From the NCBI RefSeq assembly GCF_051020765.1, contig NC_134936.1, forward strand, positions 1,302,001 through 1,366,000: a stretch of DNA of 64,000 nt. The letters are read 5' to 3'. The DNA comes from Lasioglossum baleicum (Eukaryota; Arthropoda; Insecta; Hymenoptera; Halictidae). The position numbers and the translations under genes were made by a program. This document shows positions 21,458 through 32,428 of the stretch, piece by piece (the first letter of the stretch is position 1; each line of letters starts with the position of its first letter). Under the pieces are notes generated by a model. The model was not told where the DNA came from. It searched no databases and saw nothing but the letters and a program-made list of their open reading frames with translations.

Positions 21458-23340
21458 CAGAGCTGGGGAAAATAGTATTTGAAATAGTAAATAGTAAATA
21501 GTAAATAATCCCATTTATTTTACAGTGTCTGTACAACTTTGAAAATAAAATATTTTATTTAACGCAGTAATTTTTGAAAATAAAATATTTTATTTGATGC
21601 AGTAATTTTTGATAATAAAATATTTTATTTGTTGCAGTAATTTTTGAAAATAGTATTTTATTTTAAGAATATTGAAAATATATGGACTTTGTCTTCATTT
21701 TCTATTTCAAATTTAAATATTATTGCTCAAAATAATGGTTCGCATTCAATAGATTTCTGAGTACAAATAGTTTCCTGGTGATCAGATACACTGTATGTTT
21801 ATCAACAAAGCTCAGTAGGCACATGCTGTGATCTGAAGTGGATATACGCAGTAATAGCAGCAATCAAACAAAAAAATAAAACGAAAATGTGGCAAATGAT
21901 ATAGTTTCTTATATTAAGTACCATTTCTTCTTTAAATTATTGCTAAAATAAGAAATATTAAATAAGTAATGCGATTTCTGAAGGTATTAGGTATAACGAT
22001 GCAAAAAATAAAACATACTATTTTGTGTTTCAGATTATTAAAATAGAAATATTATATTTTGTGGATGAAATTGTTAAAATAGAAATATTTTATTTTGAAG
22101 TTCGGATTGTTCAAATAAATAGAAGTATTTTATTTCGAGGTTCAGTTGTTCAAATAGAAATATTTTATTTCAAGGTTCAGATTGTTCAAATAAAATACTA
22201 TTTTCTTTAAGCAAAATAAAATCTGAAATATTAAATGGTATTTCAAATATGTTTTTCGCCAAATAATGCCCACCTCTGTTTAATTCCAACTTCATGGTGA
22301 CGCTGCCTCTCTGTTTGCAAAAGGACCGATCCGGGGCAATATTTGGTAAAAAAAATATTTCAGACTGTTGGAACAAGCGTATGAATAACAAAACATGTGA
22401 ACGCGAGCGAACACGAGCGAACACGAGCGAACACGAATAGACGAGAGAGAAGACGCGCTTTGTCTAAATCCCGAACTACAGTATTTACTGTTGACATGCG
22501 TTCAGTTCAAATGTTGTCCTCGCAAGAGTCAGTCGTGTTACATTAAAGCAATACGTTTAATAAAGCCGTTATTACAGACTACACTACTTAACATCTTTTC
22601 GTATCCACCTGTCCACTGATCACAAGTTTCAACACAGACGATATTTGATATTTAATATTATTTATTTGATATCTGATATTTTATTTAACTTAAAAAAATA
22701 GTATTTTCAATAGACTATATAATTTTAAAAATAAGATAGGAACAATGAAAAATAGAGATAGTAAAAAATGGAAGTAATGAAATATAGAAATAATAAAGAA
22801 TAAAAATAATGAAAAATAAAAAAACTAAGTAATAGTAATAACATATATTATAATATAGTAGAAAAATTAATAGAAATAATATTTTTATTTTGACAATCTA
22901 AAATGAAAAATAAAATATTTTTATTTCATGAATATGAATAAGAAAATAAAATATTTCCATTCGCGAATAATCTGAAACACAAACTAAAATATTTTATTTT
23001 AGTTTACTTTGCCATAAGGCCATAATAAGGCAATAATTTTGCCATTAAGAAACAATTTGTGCTCATAAATGTATTACATACGCGAATCATAATTTTCAGC
23101 AGAAATATTTAAAATGGAGAAAATAAATTAAGATAAATAAAATAGTTCAAGACAAGATTCACATTTTTTCAATATTTTTCGAATATACAATATAAAATAT
23201 TATTTTCAAGTACTATTTCACTATTGGAATAAACTTATTTGATAGATCAAATAAAATATTTCTTCTTTCAAAGTTCATATTTTCAAATAAACAGGATTAT
23301 CTACTATTTACTATTTAGAATACCATTTTACCCAGCTCTG
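21458..23340. mobile_element. AT-rich hAT-like non-autonomous element
   Basis: Left terminus CAGAGCTGGGGAAAATAGTA (21458) pairs with the right end TACCATTTTACCCAGCTCTG (23340), followed inward on both sides by repeats of AGTAAATAGTAAATAGTA. The interior is built from many diverged copies of an AAATAGAAATATTTTATTT unit. The CAGAGCTGGG terminus is common in hAT elements, but I cannot match an 8-bp duplication. No coding region. Confidence 0.6.
22385..22432 (+). repeat. Short tandem repeat, 11-bp unit
   Basis: Four units of roughly GCGAACACGA inside the AT-rich hAT-like element. The GC-richer stretch to about 22610 after it ends with AATAAAGCCGTTATTACAG, which looks like an LTR-style polyadenylation region. 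That identity is speculative. Confidence 0.5.
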
Positions 23341-23907
23341 GGAACTATATCGTCAGAGTAGAATAACGATTGAACGATGGAAGAACAAAAATTGAAATAT
23401 GGTTTCTTTCAAACTTCTTCTCTTCTCGATGAGTGGGTGTTGGGGGGGGGGGATATAAAAAGATATACAATATTTTGCACTCCGAAATATTTTTCAATTT
23501 TGTTGCCAACAACTCCCTACTATTTCAAGTGTTTCATTCGAAAACTTCAAAAGGCAGTTCCTTGACTGTACTTATTTTAAACAATTTTGTTTACTAATTA
23601 TATTAAATATAGCTCTCAAACTTTGTTGTAATATATATTTGTAGAACTTATATTTGGTTTTAACTAAAAAATAAAGCAACAACCAAATACATATAAAAAC
23701 ACGTTTTATTTACATTTTCCTTTTTCCGATGTCAAGTCACACTCGACAAAGGAGTGCAAAGGGTTAACAACAGTTTTCGTTGCTATAACCAATTTTGCGA
23801 CAATTTTTTTTACAAACTTCCAGAAGTGTAGATTCACTCCTAGGACGGACGAGCAGTTTTTTACGTCGACATACAGTGAGAGTAAAAAATTAGATACACC
23901 CCATATA
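23341..23907. other. Intergenic, nothing recognised
   Basis: AT-rich sequence with a short poly-G run at 23443. Confidence 0.4.
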
Positions 23908-23995
23908 CAGGGTGAGTCACCTAACGTTTGCACCTCACATATCTTTGTTGTGTCTAAAGATACGTAGAGTATGGTAAAGACAAAGTTGAATGGTA

Positions 23996-25274
23996 CAGGG
24001 TGTTAAGAAATGTTTGGTCTTGGCAAGCATAAGTGTATTCTACATCTTCGGATCGATGGAGATCTGTAAAAAAAAGTTGCCGCAAAATTGTCCTTGACCT
24101 TGAATTTCAAGGTCAAATTTTTTTATTGTATTGTATTCTACGCATCATGAGGATAAAAAGTGTCACAGGAACTATGGGTCAAAACTCAACCGTTCTCATA
24201 AAAAATAATAGTAGAGTTATTACTAATGAAGCATGCTGTTACTATTGTTGTTTATCTGCTGTTTATCGGAAATCTAACATAATCAATCATAATCAATATT
24301 ACCTTCTAAGTCTTGAAAGATGTTCATCTTCTATTTCTTCTGTTGAGCCAAAGAATCAATCCATTCTGATTAATATTTCTTAACAGCCGAGCTTGACTGC
24401 CAGCTTCAATATGGCTACCATTATTTTGCAAACAGATCTCTAATCTGTTCTGAATATGGTTTATAACTCGCTAATGTAAATTTGGTATATTTCGTAAATG
24501 TTGGAAGGCATGCTCTATTCGAATTTTTAATTCTTCAACAGTTCTTATTTCGTGCCACGATTTATATATGTTCCTTTACCGCTCCCCATAAGAAAAAATC
24601 TAATGGATTTAGATCGGGCGATCGCGGAGGCCATATAATTGGTGCAGGTCTTCGACCAATCCATTTAGATCCAAACATTTGATTTAAAAAGTCTCGAACT
24701 GGCCGACTAAAGTGTGGTGGTGCTCCATCGTGCATAAAATAAGTAAAACGACGCCACTCACGCGGTATCATAAGACGCAGATCGGTCAACAATCGTGAAC
24801 CTAAAAATCTAAGGTAATTCTCACTTGTTAAACGATTTGGAAGATAATAAGGACCAATAATTGTGTTTCCTAGAATAGCTGCCCACACATTGACTGAAAA
24901 ACGTCCTTGATTGAAATGTTGTATCATGGCATGAGGGTTTCGATAATTCCATATTCTAACATTTTGCAAGACTGTGTCTATGTCAACAACTAGAATTTCC
25001 ATTTGAAATCTCCAATTTCTATGAATAAAATTCATCTTACAGCCGACAAAACTTCCGCATCAATTTTTGGCGAAACGGTTGAGTTTTGACCCGTAGTTCC
25101 TTTGACACTTTTTATCCTCATGATGCGTAGAATACAATACAATAAAAAAATTTGACCTTGAAATTCACAAGGTTAAGGACAATTTTGCGGCAACTTTTTT
25201 TTACAGATCTCCATCGATCCGAAGATGTAGAATACACCTATGCTTGCCAAGACCAAACATTTCTTAACACCCTG
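23996..25274 (-). mobile_element. DD41D-type mariner element, 1279 bp
   Basis: Termini CAGGGTGTTAAGAAATGTTT and its inverse, with inverted repeats of about 230 bp; TA flanks at 23994-23995 and 25275-25276. The matching place in the other arm of the host inverted repeat (32239-32240) has a single TA, confirming insertion. It carries a truncated transposase. Confidence 0.9.
24562..25035 (-). pseudogene. DD41D-family transposase, N-terminus missing
   Basis: The 157-residue frame covers only the second half of an IS630/Tc1/mariner-like transposase. It reads GRFSVNVWAAILGNTIIGPYY, then FMHDGAPPHFSRPVRDFLN (second catalytic Asp) and PPRSPDLNPLDFFLWG (third). 42 residues separate those Asp, one more than in the 7-kb copy, because of one extra residue in the GRRPAPIIW region. 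The DNA-binding helices and first Asp are absent; the start Met lies in terminal-repeat sequence. Presumed inactive. Confidence 0.85.
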
Positions 25275-25339
25275 TACAATGGGGCTGACACGATGCCAAA
25301 ATAAAATTTTGTTTTTATGTCATTTTTTTAGAGATATCA

Positions 25340-25680
25340 AGGTCACCTTCATTTTTTTAAATGAAATGAGGCATTTTTTAATACATCAATCGATGCAGCT
25401 GAACATTCGTTATAAAAAAGTACTAGCCTATGTATGTCGAAAAGTTAGTAGTTCAGGAGATATTTCAATTTAAATAACTCTAAAACACCATTACTGTCGT
25501 ACTAAAACGTTACACAAGTAAGTAAACGCTAACGTTTTTCGTTAGTACGACAGTAATGGTGTTTTAGAGTTATTTAAATTGAAATATCTTCTTATTACAT
25601 ATAACTTTTCGAAATAAATAGGTTAGTACTTTTTTATAACGAATGTCCAGCTGCATCGATTCGTGTATTAAAAAATACGG
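25340..25680. repeat. Hairpin core shared with 18565-19146 element
   Basis: Inverted blocks ATACATCAATCGATGCAGCT / inverse, and ACGACAGTAATGGTGTTTTA / inverse, around a short centre. It is present only in the left arm of the composite inverted repeat; the right arm reads straight from AATGAGGTATTTTT to GGTAATTATTGC. Confidence 0.7.
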
Positions 25681-26011
25681 TAATTATTGCAAACAGGTCT
25701 GCGTCCTCCGATTTTGATGAAATTTTAACATGTTATACAGCAACACATTTTGAACAACTTTTTCCTTTTCCGATATCGGGGGGTCGCTTTTAGTTTTCGA
25801 GATATTTGCAAAAAACTATCGCTAATACTCTATTGAATTTTTCGTATTCTTGCACGCTCCGTGGCAACGTAAGCCTGTCCCGGCGCGGCGTTTGTTTACA
25901 TTTTGACGCTGTGGAGGTGAGAGAGAAAACAGGGTCTCACTCTGACCATCATATATAGGGTGAGCTTTCAGTTTTGAAAGACTACTCCTACATTTTCGTA
26001 TGCGTGCTCTC

Positions 26012-26150
26012 CGCCCCCCACCACCTAACCCTAACTAATTCTGATCTCATAATCTTTTCATTCTATATAGCCGTCATACAGAATTTGAACTAGTAATGGA
26101 AAAATCATGAGATCAGAATTAGTTGGGGTTAGGTGATGGGAGGCGGAGAG
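26012..26150. mobile_element. Small hairpin MITE in composite arm
   Basis: CTCTCCGCCCCCCACCACCT at the left pairs with AGGTGATGGGAGGCGGAGAG at the right, continuing through CTAACTAATTCTGATCTCAT. It is absent from the corresponding position of the right arm (about 27700-27720). Confidence 0.7.
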
Positions 26151-26162
26151 GGCCGACCGTCA

Positions 26163-27689
26163 CACAGTGGGCCCAAATGCCAATCTAGCTGATAAAAAAT
26201 CATAGTGATCAAACGCAGCTTCCTATTGCAACTTGTATGGAGTCTTTGTAACCGGAAGACTTCCATCTTTAAATTTATGGTAATTTGGACCACAACAAAA
26301 TTTTTTTGAACTTTTTATAGTCATTTACATTAATGTAATTTTAGAGAGAAGGAGCATTTCCGCGGAAATTAAAGTTACTAGCGTTTTTACTCACAAAATG
26401 ATCTGAAACCGACACTAAAATAAAAACCTCATATATTTACAAACATACACACTTGATTAGATAGACTTATTTACACTTCTAGTTATACATACATCGTTTC
26501 AGTTTTGTACACACATCGATGCACTGAATACACACCTACACTATAGGAGAGATACTGACGTTCTCTGGACGGGGAAATATAACCATTTGACCCAAAAATT
26601 CGTGTTTATTACGGGAAAACCCTTACGACCGAGGCTGATTCCTCCGAACCATGATTGAGACTTCGCGGCCGCAGCCGAGGCCCCGCTGTCGCGCCCGGTC
26701 CTTATTTTATGATATACAGGTAGTCACCAGTTACTTGACTTGCACGGAAAACCAAAAGTCTTGGATTCTAAAAACATTTTTAATAACCAGAATCCTGTTC
26801 AGAGTTTTCATCGATTACTGAGTGTTCGTCTATCGCCGTGTAGGCACACAGTTATCAATGCTTGTCATATTTACTCGTGCAATTTTTACTCTAATCCTGT
26901 CAATTTTCAGAATATTAAAAAAAATCTTTCACAAAACATTCTTCATATCAGATACAATTAAGTAAGTAATATAAGGTATCAGTCTTTTAAATCTTATACG
27001 GCTATCCTATTCGTTTATGTGCTGTCACAAGAAAACATAAAATTCCGTTTTACACTAGAAGTATTAATTTTATGACCTACATTGATTAAACATTTTTTAC
27101 TCCTCTCAGTCAGTACTATGAACCACAAAAATCTTAAACCCTCTTTATGAGTGATCGCAAAGTGTTCACAAACTTTAAAGTTACATTAAACAATTTCTGG
27201 CAAATTCTGGCAGCTGATTTTTACAAGAATTAAAGAACAGAGTCTACATTACGAAATCAAACAGGAAATTCGACGAATACGCGTAAATTTGGTTACTTAC
27301 ATTCGAAAAACTGAAATGCATGAAGTAAAAAATTGTCTACCTTTGAAAACGGGTATTTGGAAAATTCATTAACTTTTGCAAATTCTATAATTACAGAATG
27401 AAAGTACATACTTTCTTCTAGAAGGCCCATGAAAGGCAAAATATTCGCATTTAATATTAACGTTTACCAGTAGCAAAAGCACTGACCGTTCTGGGGGACT
27501 CTTAAAGGCCGCAGGGACTATAGACTTTTGCGTAAATATTACCCTATATAAAAAATCTTCAGAGCAAAACAGAATATAATTTAAAGATCTACAGGGATTT
27601 AAGAATGGAAACAAATAAAAAAGTAAGTAATAGTATGTGATTGAAAATACGACTTTTTATCAGCTAGATTGGCGTTTGGGCCCACTGAG
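26163..27689. mobile_element. Transib-like non-autonomous element, perfect 5-bp TSD
   Basis: Termini CACAGTGGGCCCAAATGCCA and (inverted, two differences) CTCAGTGGGCCCAAACGCCA continue to CTAGCTGATAAAAA. CGTCA flanks both sides (26158-26162, 27690-27694). CACAGTG-like ends and a 5-bp GC-containing duplication are hallmarks of Transib transposons. The 1.5-kb interior has no transposase that I recognise. Confidence 0.75.
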
Positions 27690-28075
27690 CGTCAGGCCGG
27701 CCCGACCACGCATACGAAAATCCAGAAGTATTCCTTCAAAATTGAAAGCTCACCCTATATATGTATGACCAGAGTGAGACCCTGTTTTCTCTCTCACCTC
27801 CACAGCGTCAAAATGTAAACAAACGCCGCACCGGGACAGGCTTAGGCCCTATGTCCACGATGCGTCGCGTCAGAGACGCGTACGCGACAAAATATCGATT
27901 GCTGTACGTTTCAGTGCTGCAACCAATGTAAAATAATTGACGCGTGTCCACGAAGCGTCATCGTCGCGTAATCGTCGCTACATTCAGTCGTCATTATGAT
28001 TAGCGTACGATGCCGCAATCGTCTATACACGAAGCGTAGAGCAAACTTCACGTGATTTACGAAAAGCGAACAAAG

Positions 28076-29436
28076 ATGTCGAGTGACGAGGAGAATGTGA
28101 TTTTTTATAATTATATTCGACGGAGAAGAAGAAGAACAAGAAAATTCTGGGTGCACCCTTACATTCGCAATAATATTAACTGCAGAATATTTGTGGCTGC
28201 AAGAGAATTAGCAGAAGACGATGCTAAATTTCAAGCATTGTACAGAATGCGCAAGGCTACGTACAAGAATCTTGTACGAATAGTGGGGCCAAGCATAGCA
28301 AGACAAAATACAAATATGCGAGAATGTGTGAGTCCTGAAGAAAGGATTTTGATAACGTTAAGGTAGGCAAATAAAATTAAATTGTTTATAATAAATTATT
28401 AATATTATCAATATAAGTAAAGGACTGAGTTTCGAATTCAGGTTTCAGGATAAGTGTAAATTATATACTATACTATACTATACAAAGACAAGGTCAAAGA
28501 TATTTCGTTTGCAGATACCTGGCAACAGGTTGTACTTTCGTATCACTGGGACTCTACTTTGCAAGAGGAGTATCTACTATAGCGAGAGTTGTAGCGGAAA
28601 CTACAGAAGCAATCTGGACTGCCCTAAAAGATTTATATATGCCCATTCCTAGTATGGAAAAGTGGAAAGGAATTGCAGAAAAATATTCGGAATTGTGGAA
28701 TTTACCAAATTGTTTGGGAGCTATTGATGGAAAGCATATTAGAATTCAGAAATTTCCAAATTCGGGATCCACAAACTTTAATTACAAAGGATATCATTCC
28801 GTAATTTTATTGGGTTGCAGTGATGCAGATGGCTGCTTTATATCCATCGAATGTGGTTTCGCAGGGAGAAATAGCGATGGAGGTATATTCCGCACATCGG
28901 CATTAGGTCGTTGGTTGGAAAGAGATGGCATCAATATTCCTATGTCGTCGCGATTACCACATGATGAAGAAAACAACCCATTTCCATATTATTTCGTTGC
29001 CGATAACGCTTTTCCTTTGCGAAAAAATTTAATGAGACCGTATGCCCAGAGAGGCCTCAATAACAAAAAAAGGATTTTTAATTACAGGTTAAGCCGAGGC
29101 AGAAAGAACATAGAATGCACATTTGGCATGTTAACGCAAAAATTTCAAGTATTTTTGACTCCTATTCGATGCCGTAAATATGAAACTATAGTTTCTATAA
29201 TAAAATGTGCTTGTGTACTTCACAATTACATTCGAAGAAATGATGGACTCCCATACGGAATTAATTCAAATAATCCAACAGTTTCTTCTGCAACGCGTAG
29301 AAATATTCCCAATTTACGGGAAAATATTAACATTTCTGGGCGACCTTCTGCGCTAATTTTACGCGACTACTTAGCGAATTATTTTTTAAAACCACAGGTT
29401 GCTGTGCCATGGCAGTGGAATGTCTGTATTAATTGA
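28076..29436 (+). CDS. Harbinger transposase (HARBI1-like), two exons
   Basis: DDE endonuclease of PIF/Harbinger elements, which cuts at TTA-type targets in the nucleus. Exon 1 is 28076-28362 (starts MSSDEENVIFYNYIRRRRRR, a basic N-terminus). Donor AG|GTAGGC, 152-bp intron, acceptor TTTGCAG|A at 28514. Exon 2 is 28515-29436. The splice restores the family motif SPEERILITLRYLATGCTF, giving about 402 residues, the usual size. The catalytic triad is visible: Asp in GAIDGKH (codon 28726), Asp in VADNAFPL (29002), Glu in NIECTFGML (29113). No stop or frameshift was seen, so it may still be functional. An upstream GTG at 28052 is in frame but ATG at 28076 is preferred. Confidence 0.9.
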
Positions 29437-29452
29437 AGAATACGCACCTGAA

Positions 29453-29630
29453 ACGATAAGATTCTTGTACGTAGTCTTGCGCATTCTGTAAAATGCTTGA
29501 AATTTAACATCGTCTTCTGCTAACTCTCTTGTAGCCACAAATATTCGGCAGTTAATATTATTGCGAATGTAAGGGTGCACCCAGAATTTTCTTGTTCTTC
29601 TTCTTGTCCGTCGAATGTAATTATAAAAAT
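29453..29630 (-). repeat. Inverted duplicate of transposase exon 1 segment
   Basis: The minus strand encodes HPYIRNNINCRIFVATRELA…DDVKFQAFYRMRK, a near copy of the exon-1 sequence at about 28105-28280. It lies just downstream of the transposase stop, in antisense. A transcript reading past the stop would contain complementary segments about 1.2 kb apart. Confidence 0.85.
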
Positions 29631-30153
29631 TGAAAATATATTAAATAAAAAAGTCTTAAAAATGCCTTTTTTATTTTTGCATGTAACCTTGTAAATTATA
29701 ATTTTTGGAAAATCTTTTTTTCATATCATTTCATAAACCAATGCTTCGAATTGATTATAAAAAATCAGGTTGTTTGGTACAATTATAAAAACGTTATTGT
29801 GTTTCAAGTGGCGTTCGAATACTTTCGTGGCTCACTGTATACATATGTATGTAGAATGTAGATATACGGCAATGTACGCCTAGCGTACGACACTGTCGTA
29901 CGGCAGGCGTCATGATGAATGAAGATTGCTACCAATATCGAGATATCGCTTCACGAGCGGGTTTTCATTGTTTTACGTTAACCTATAGATGTTTTTTCAC
30001 CTACGCGTTGCATAGATACAATTATTTTTCATTATTGTTCAACATATTATTCATTGTTTTTATTGGTTCAGTTAATATTTAATTATTGTTAATTGTTATT
30101 TGTTTATTGTTTGTTTCTTGTTGAATTTTGCTACTATTTGTACAAAAGCAAAC
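29631..30153. other. Harbinger spacer between the two genes
   Basis: AT-rich. Around 29810-29840 GTTCGAATACTTTCGTGGCTCACTGTAT is the inverse of the Tc1-like terminus type seen at 30331. No gene. The MADF gene promoter presumably lies here. Confidence 0.4.
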
Positions 30154-31192
30154 ATGTGTGAAATTACATCGTTTGTACAATTGATAGAAAGGTATCCTTG
30201 TTTGTATAACCATACATTATCGGAGTATGCAAAGAAGGATATTACGGAAAAGGCGTGGAATGAAGTGGCGAACGAAATAAAGTGGCCTGGTAAATATTAT
30301 TATACAAAAGCACATCCCGTTGCTAAATATGTACAGTGACTCAGAAAAATATTCGGACGTTCTAAAAAAGACGATAACTTTTTTAATATTGTACTATACG
30401 ATTTGAACTTTTTTGGGAAGCTACAGCAATTAGTTTTTACTACAGAATGTGAACAAATTTTTTTTCAAAAATATCAATTGATCGGAATTATATAAAAAAT
30501 ACTAAAAGTTGCATTTTACAACTTTTTTATGTGGTCTATATTGAAAATTTAAAAAATAATTTTTGTTGATCTATGTCAACTGTAGTTGCCGATTGTAAAG
30601 AAAAATGGAGAAATATTCGGAACGGATTTGTAAGAAGTTTAAAACCAGGAGCTAGTGGTTCTTCCGCAAAACAAAGGAGGCAGTATTACTTGCATGATAT
30701 TATGCAATTTGTTCTCCCGTTCGTAAAGCCCACAATGCACGTAGAAAATTGTGGAAACATTCTACCTCCACCAATTGAGGAAATCTCAGGAACTGAAGAA
30801 CGGGATGATAGTTTTATTGAGACAGTTGCAGAAGTCCATCAAGAGGATACAAGGCGAAAAAAAAAAAATGTTCCAATGAGGTGGACAAGATGTTCATGAA
30901 GTATTTGGAACATAAAACAAAAACTTCGACTGAGGACCACCGGAAAATGTTTCTGCTGAGTTTGCTCCCTGATGTCCAGAAATTGACAAATAGTGAGACA
31001 CGGGAGTTTAAAATGAAAACCATGATGCTACTCGATGAAATTTTAAGCCGCTCTCATCATCAAGCCACAAATACATTTCCCTTTTCACCAACTCCACCAT
31101 CAATCATTACACCCCATTCACCCACATTTATATGTATATCCCCCACTCCTCTATCAAACTCTACAGAATGTCATCGGGACAACAATATGTAA
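30154..31192 (+). pseudogene. Harbinger MADF-BESS protein, frameshifted
   Basis: Second Harbinger gene, expected to bind element ends and bring the transposase into the nucleus. Exon 1 (30154-30289) begins MCEITSFVQLIERYPCLYNH and ends EVANEIKWP; donor G|GTAAAT. The acceptor at 30585 (ACTGTAG|TT) joins VADCKEKWRNIRNGFVRSLK, completing a MADF domain. A region reading LPPPIEEISGTEERDD follows. After the A12 run at 30857-30868 the frame must change to read VDKMFMKYLEHK and FLLSLLPDVQKLTNSETREF, a BESS motif, then a Ser/Pro-rich tail. The homopolymer shift is the only lesion seen; it could also be a sequencing error. The 295-bp intron holds a Tc1-like terminus at 30331. Confidence 0.75.
30331..30420 (+). 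repeat. Tc1-like terminal fragment in the MADF intron
   Basis: ACAGTGACTCAGAAAAATAT followed by TCTAAAAAAGACGATAACTT. The second part is repeated, inverted, at 8082-8130. No matching right end is seen within the intron. Confidence 0.55.
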
Positions 31193-31852
31193 ACATTAAA
31201 AAATAATTAAAGAAACGGTCTGGGTTTAATGTTGTAATGTTATGTTGTTTGACACAATTAAAGTTTTTATTGTTTATTTTGTGTGGAATACTCCAAAACA
31301 TGGTGAATTGCATAGTGTGACGGATTTGGTTTCCTCCCGTCGACCATTTTTTTTTGCAAACTACACATTATCTCGTTGGATGAGATCTTTTTCTGTGAGT
31401 TGCATTTTTGTATATTAGATCTTCTACATCGATTACAATTATCCCTCTTTATTCCATGTAAAATAAACAATAAAAACTCTAATTGTGTAAAATATGGAAT
31501 ATTTTATATTTATCATCTTTAAAGCACCTTCCACCAACGATGACATGTCGAAATATCTCGACCATAGTATTGTACGTACAGTATCATGGTGACGAGATAT
31601 CTCGTCCATAGTATCGTTTCGTCGACATCGTGGAAACGAAATATCTCATTTAGCATCATCTTCTGATCAATCTTTTGCAGCTATAAACGTTCTGCAATCA
31701 ATATTTCCTGTATAAGGGGTCCACCTAGAATTTCCTTCTGTTTCGATTATAGAGCGCGTCCTCATCGTCACTCAACATTCTCGAAATGATGGAAAACTTG
31801 CTGTACGTTTCGTGAATGAAACAAAGCGTCCACATCTCATACGCCATGCGTA
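31193..31852. other. Harbinger 3' non-coding region
   Basis: Non-coding between the MADF gene and the right terminus. Contains AATAAT/AATTAAAG words after 31198 that could serve polyadenylation, and a repeated AAACAATAAAAACT segment near 31466. Confidence 0.4.
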
Positions 31853-31890
31853 CGTGTACGCGTCTCTGACGCGACGCATCGTAGACAGAA
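31853..31890. repeat. Subterminal extra copy of the Harbinger terminus
   Basis: GTACGCGTCTCTGACGCGAC followed by GCATCGTAGACA repeats the sequence of the true right terminus about 60 bp further out. It may be a binding site for the MADF protein or a trace of a tandem end duplication. Confidence 0.7.
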
Positions 31891-32329
31891 ACAAATCGCG
31901 GCCCGCACGCTACGCGTACGCCTCTCTGACGCGACGCATCGTGGACATAGGGCCTTACGTTGCCACGGAGCGTGCAAGAATACGAAAAATTCAATGCAGT
32001 ATTATCGATAGTTTTTTGCAAATATCTCGAAAACTAAAAGCGACCCCCCTATATAGGAACAGGAAAAAGTTGTTCAAAATGTCGAAATCTATAACATATT
32101 TAAATTTTATCAAAATCGGAGGACGCAGACCTGTTCGCAATAATTACCAAAAATACCTCATTCCCTTTAAAAAAGTCAAGCTGTCCTTGATATCTCCAAA
32201 GAAATGACATAAAAACAAAATTCGTGTCAGCCCCATTGTACCATTCAACTTTGTCCTTACCATATTTTACGTATCTTTAAAAACAACAACGATATTTGAG
32301 ATGCAAACGTTGGGTGACTCACCCTCTAT

Positions 32330-32428
32330 ATGTATGAGATTCTACATTATATTTACACCATATTTCGCAAAAACCAAAGTTGTGATATTGTAGTACACGC
32401 TATTTCTAGTGCCACAATCGCACACATC
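32330..32428. other. Spacer
   Basis: Short AT-rich spacer after the composite inverted repeat. Confidence 0.3.

Larger units (their letters stand above)
27845..31954 (+). mobile_element. PIF/Harbinger element, autonomous type, 4110 bp
   Basis: Terminal repeats begin GGCCCTATGTCCACGATGCG and continue through GTCGCGTCAGAGACGCGTACGCG. They are flanked by TTA at 27842-27844 and 31955-31957. The opposite arm of the host inverted repeat has the empty site with a single TTA (in CAACGTAAGCC, near 25873). The element carries two plus-strand genes, as is usual for the superfamily: a transposase and a MADF-type DNA-binding protein. An extra copy of the terminal repeat lies just inside the right end (31853-31890). 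Confidence 0.93.
23908..32329. mobile_element. Composite long inverted repeat, 8.4 kb
   Basis: Outer ends TACAGGGTGAGTCACCTAAC (23908) and GTTGGGTGACTCACCCTCTA (ends 32329) are inverted. Inward, the arms stay homologous block by block: GTTGAATGGTAC and CAATGGGGCTGACACG, GACCTTCATTTTTT-like sequence, AACAGGTCTGCGTCCTCCGA, CTTGCACGCTCCGTGGCAAC, GTAAGCCTGTCCCGGCG, and TATAGGGTGAGCTTTCA. The loop is a Transib-like element. Insertions account for most of the length: DD41D and a hairpin in the left arm, Harbinger in the right arm. Without insertions the arms are about 0.9 kb each. Confidence 0.8.

Noticed and set aside
22500..22620. Solo LTR end with AATAAA inside the AT-rich hAT-like element
   Set aside because: No TG…CA boundaries or target duplication could be fixed.
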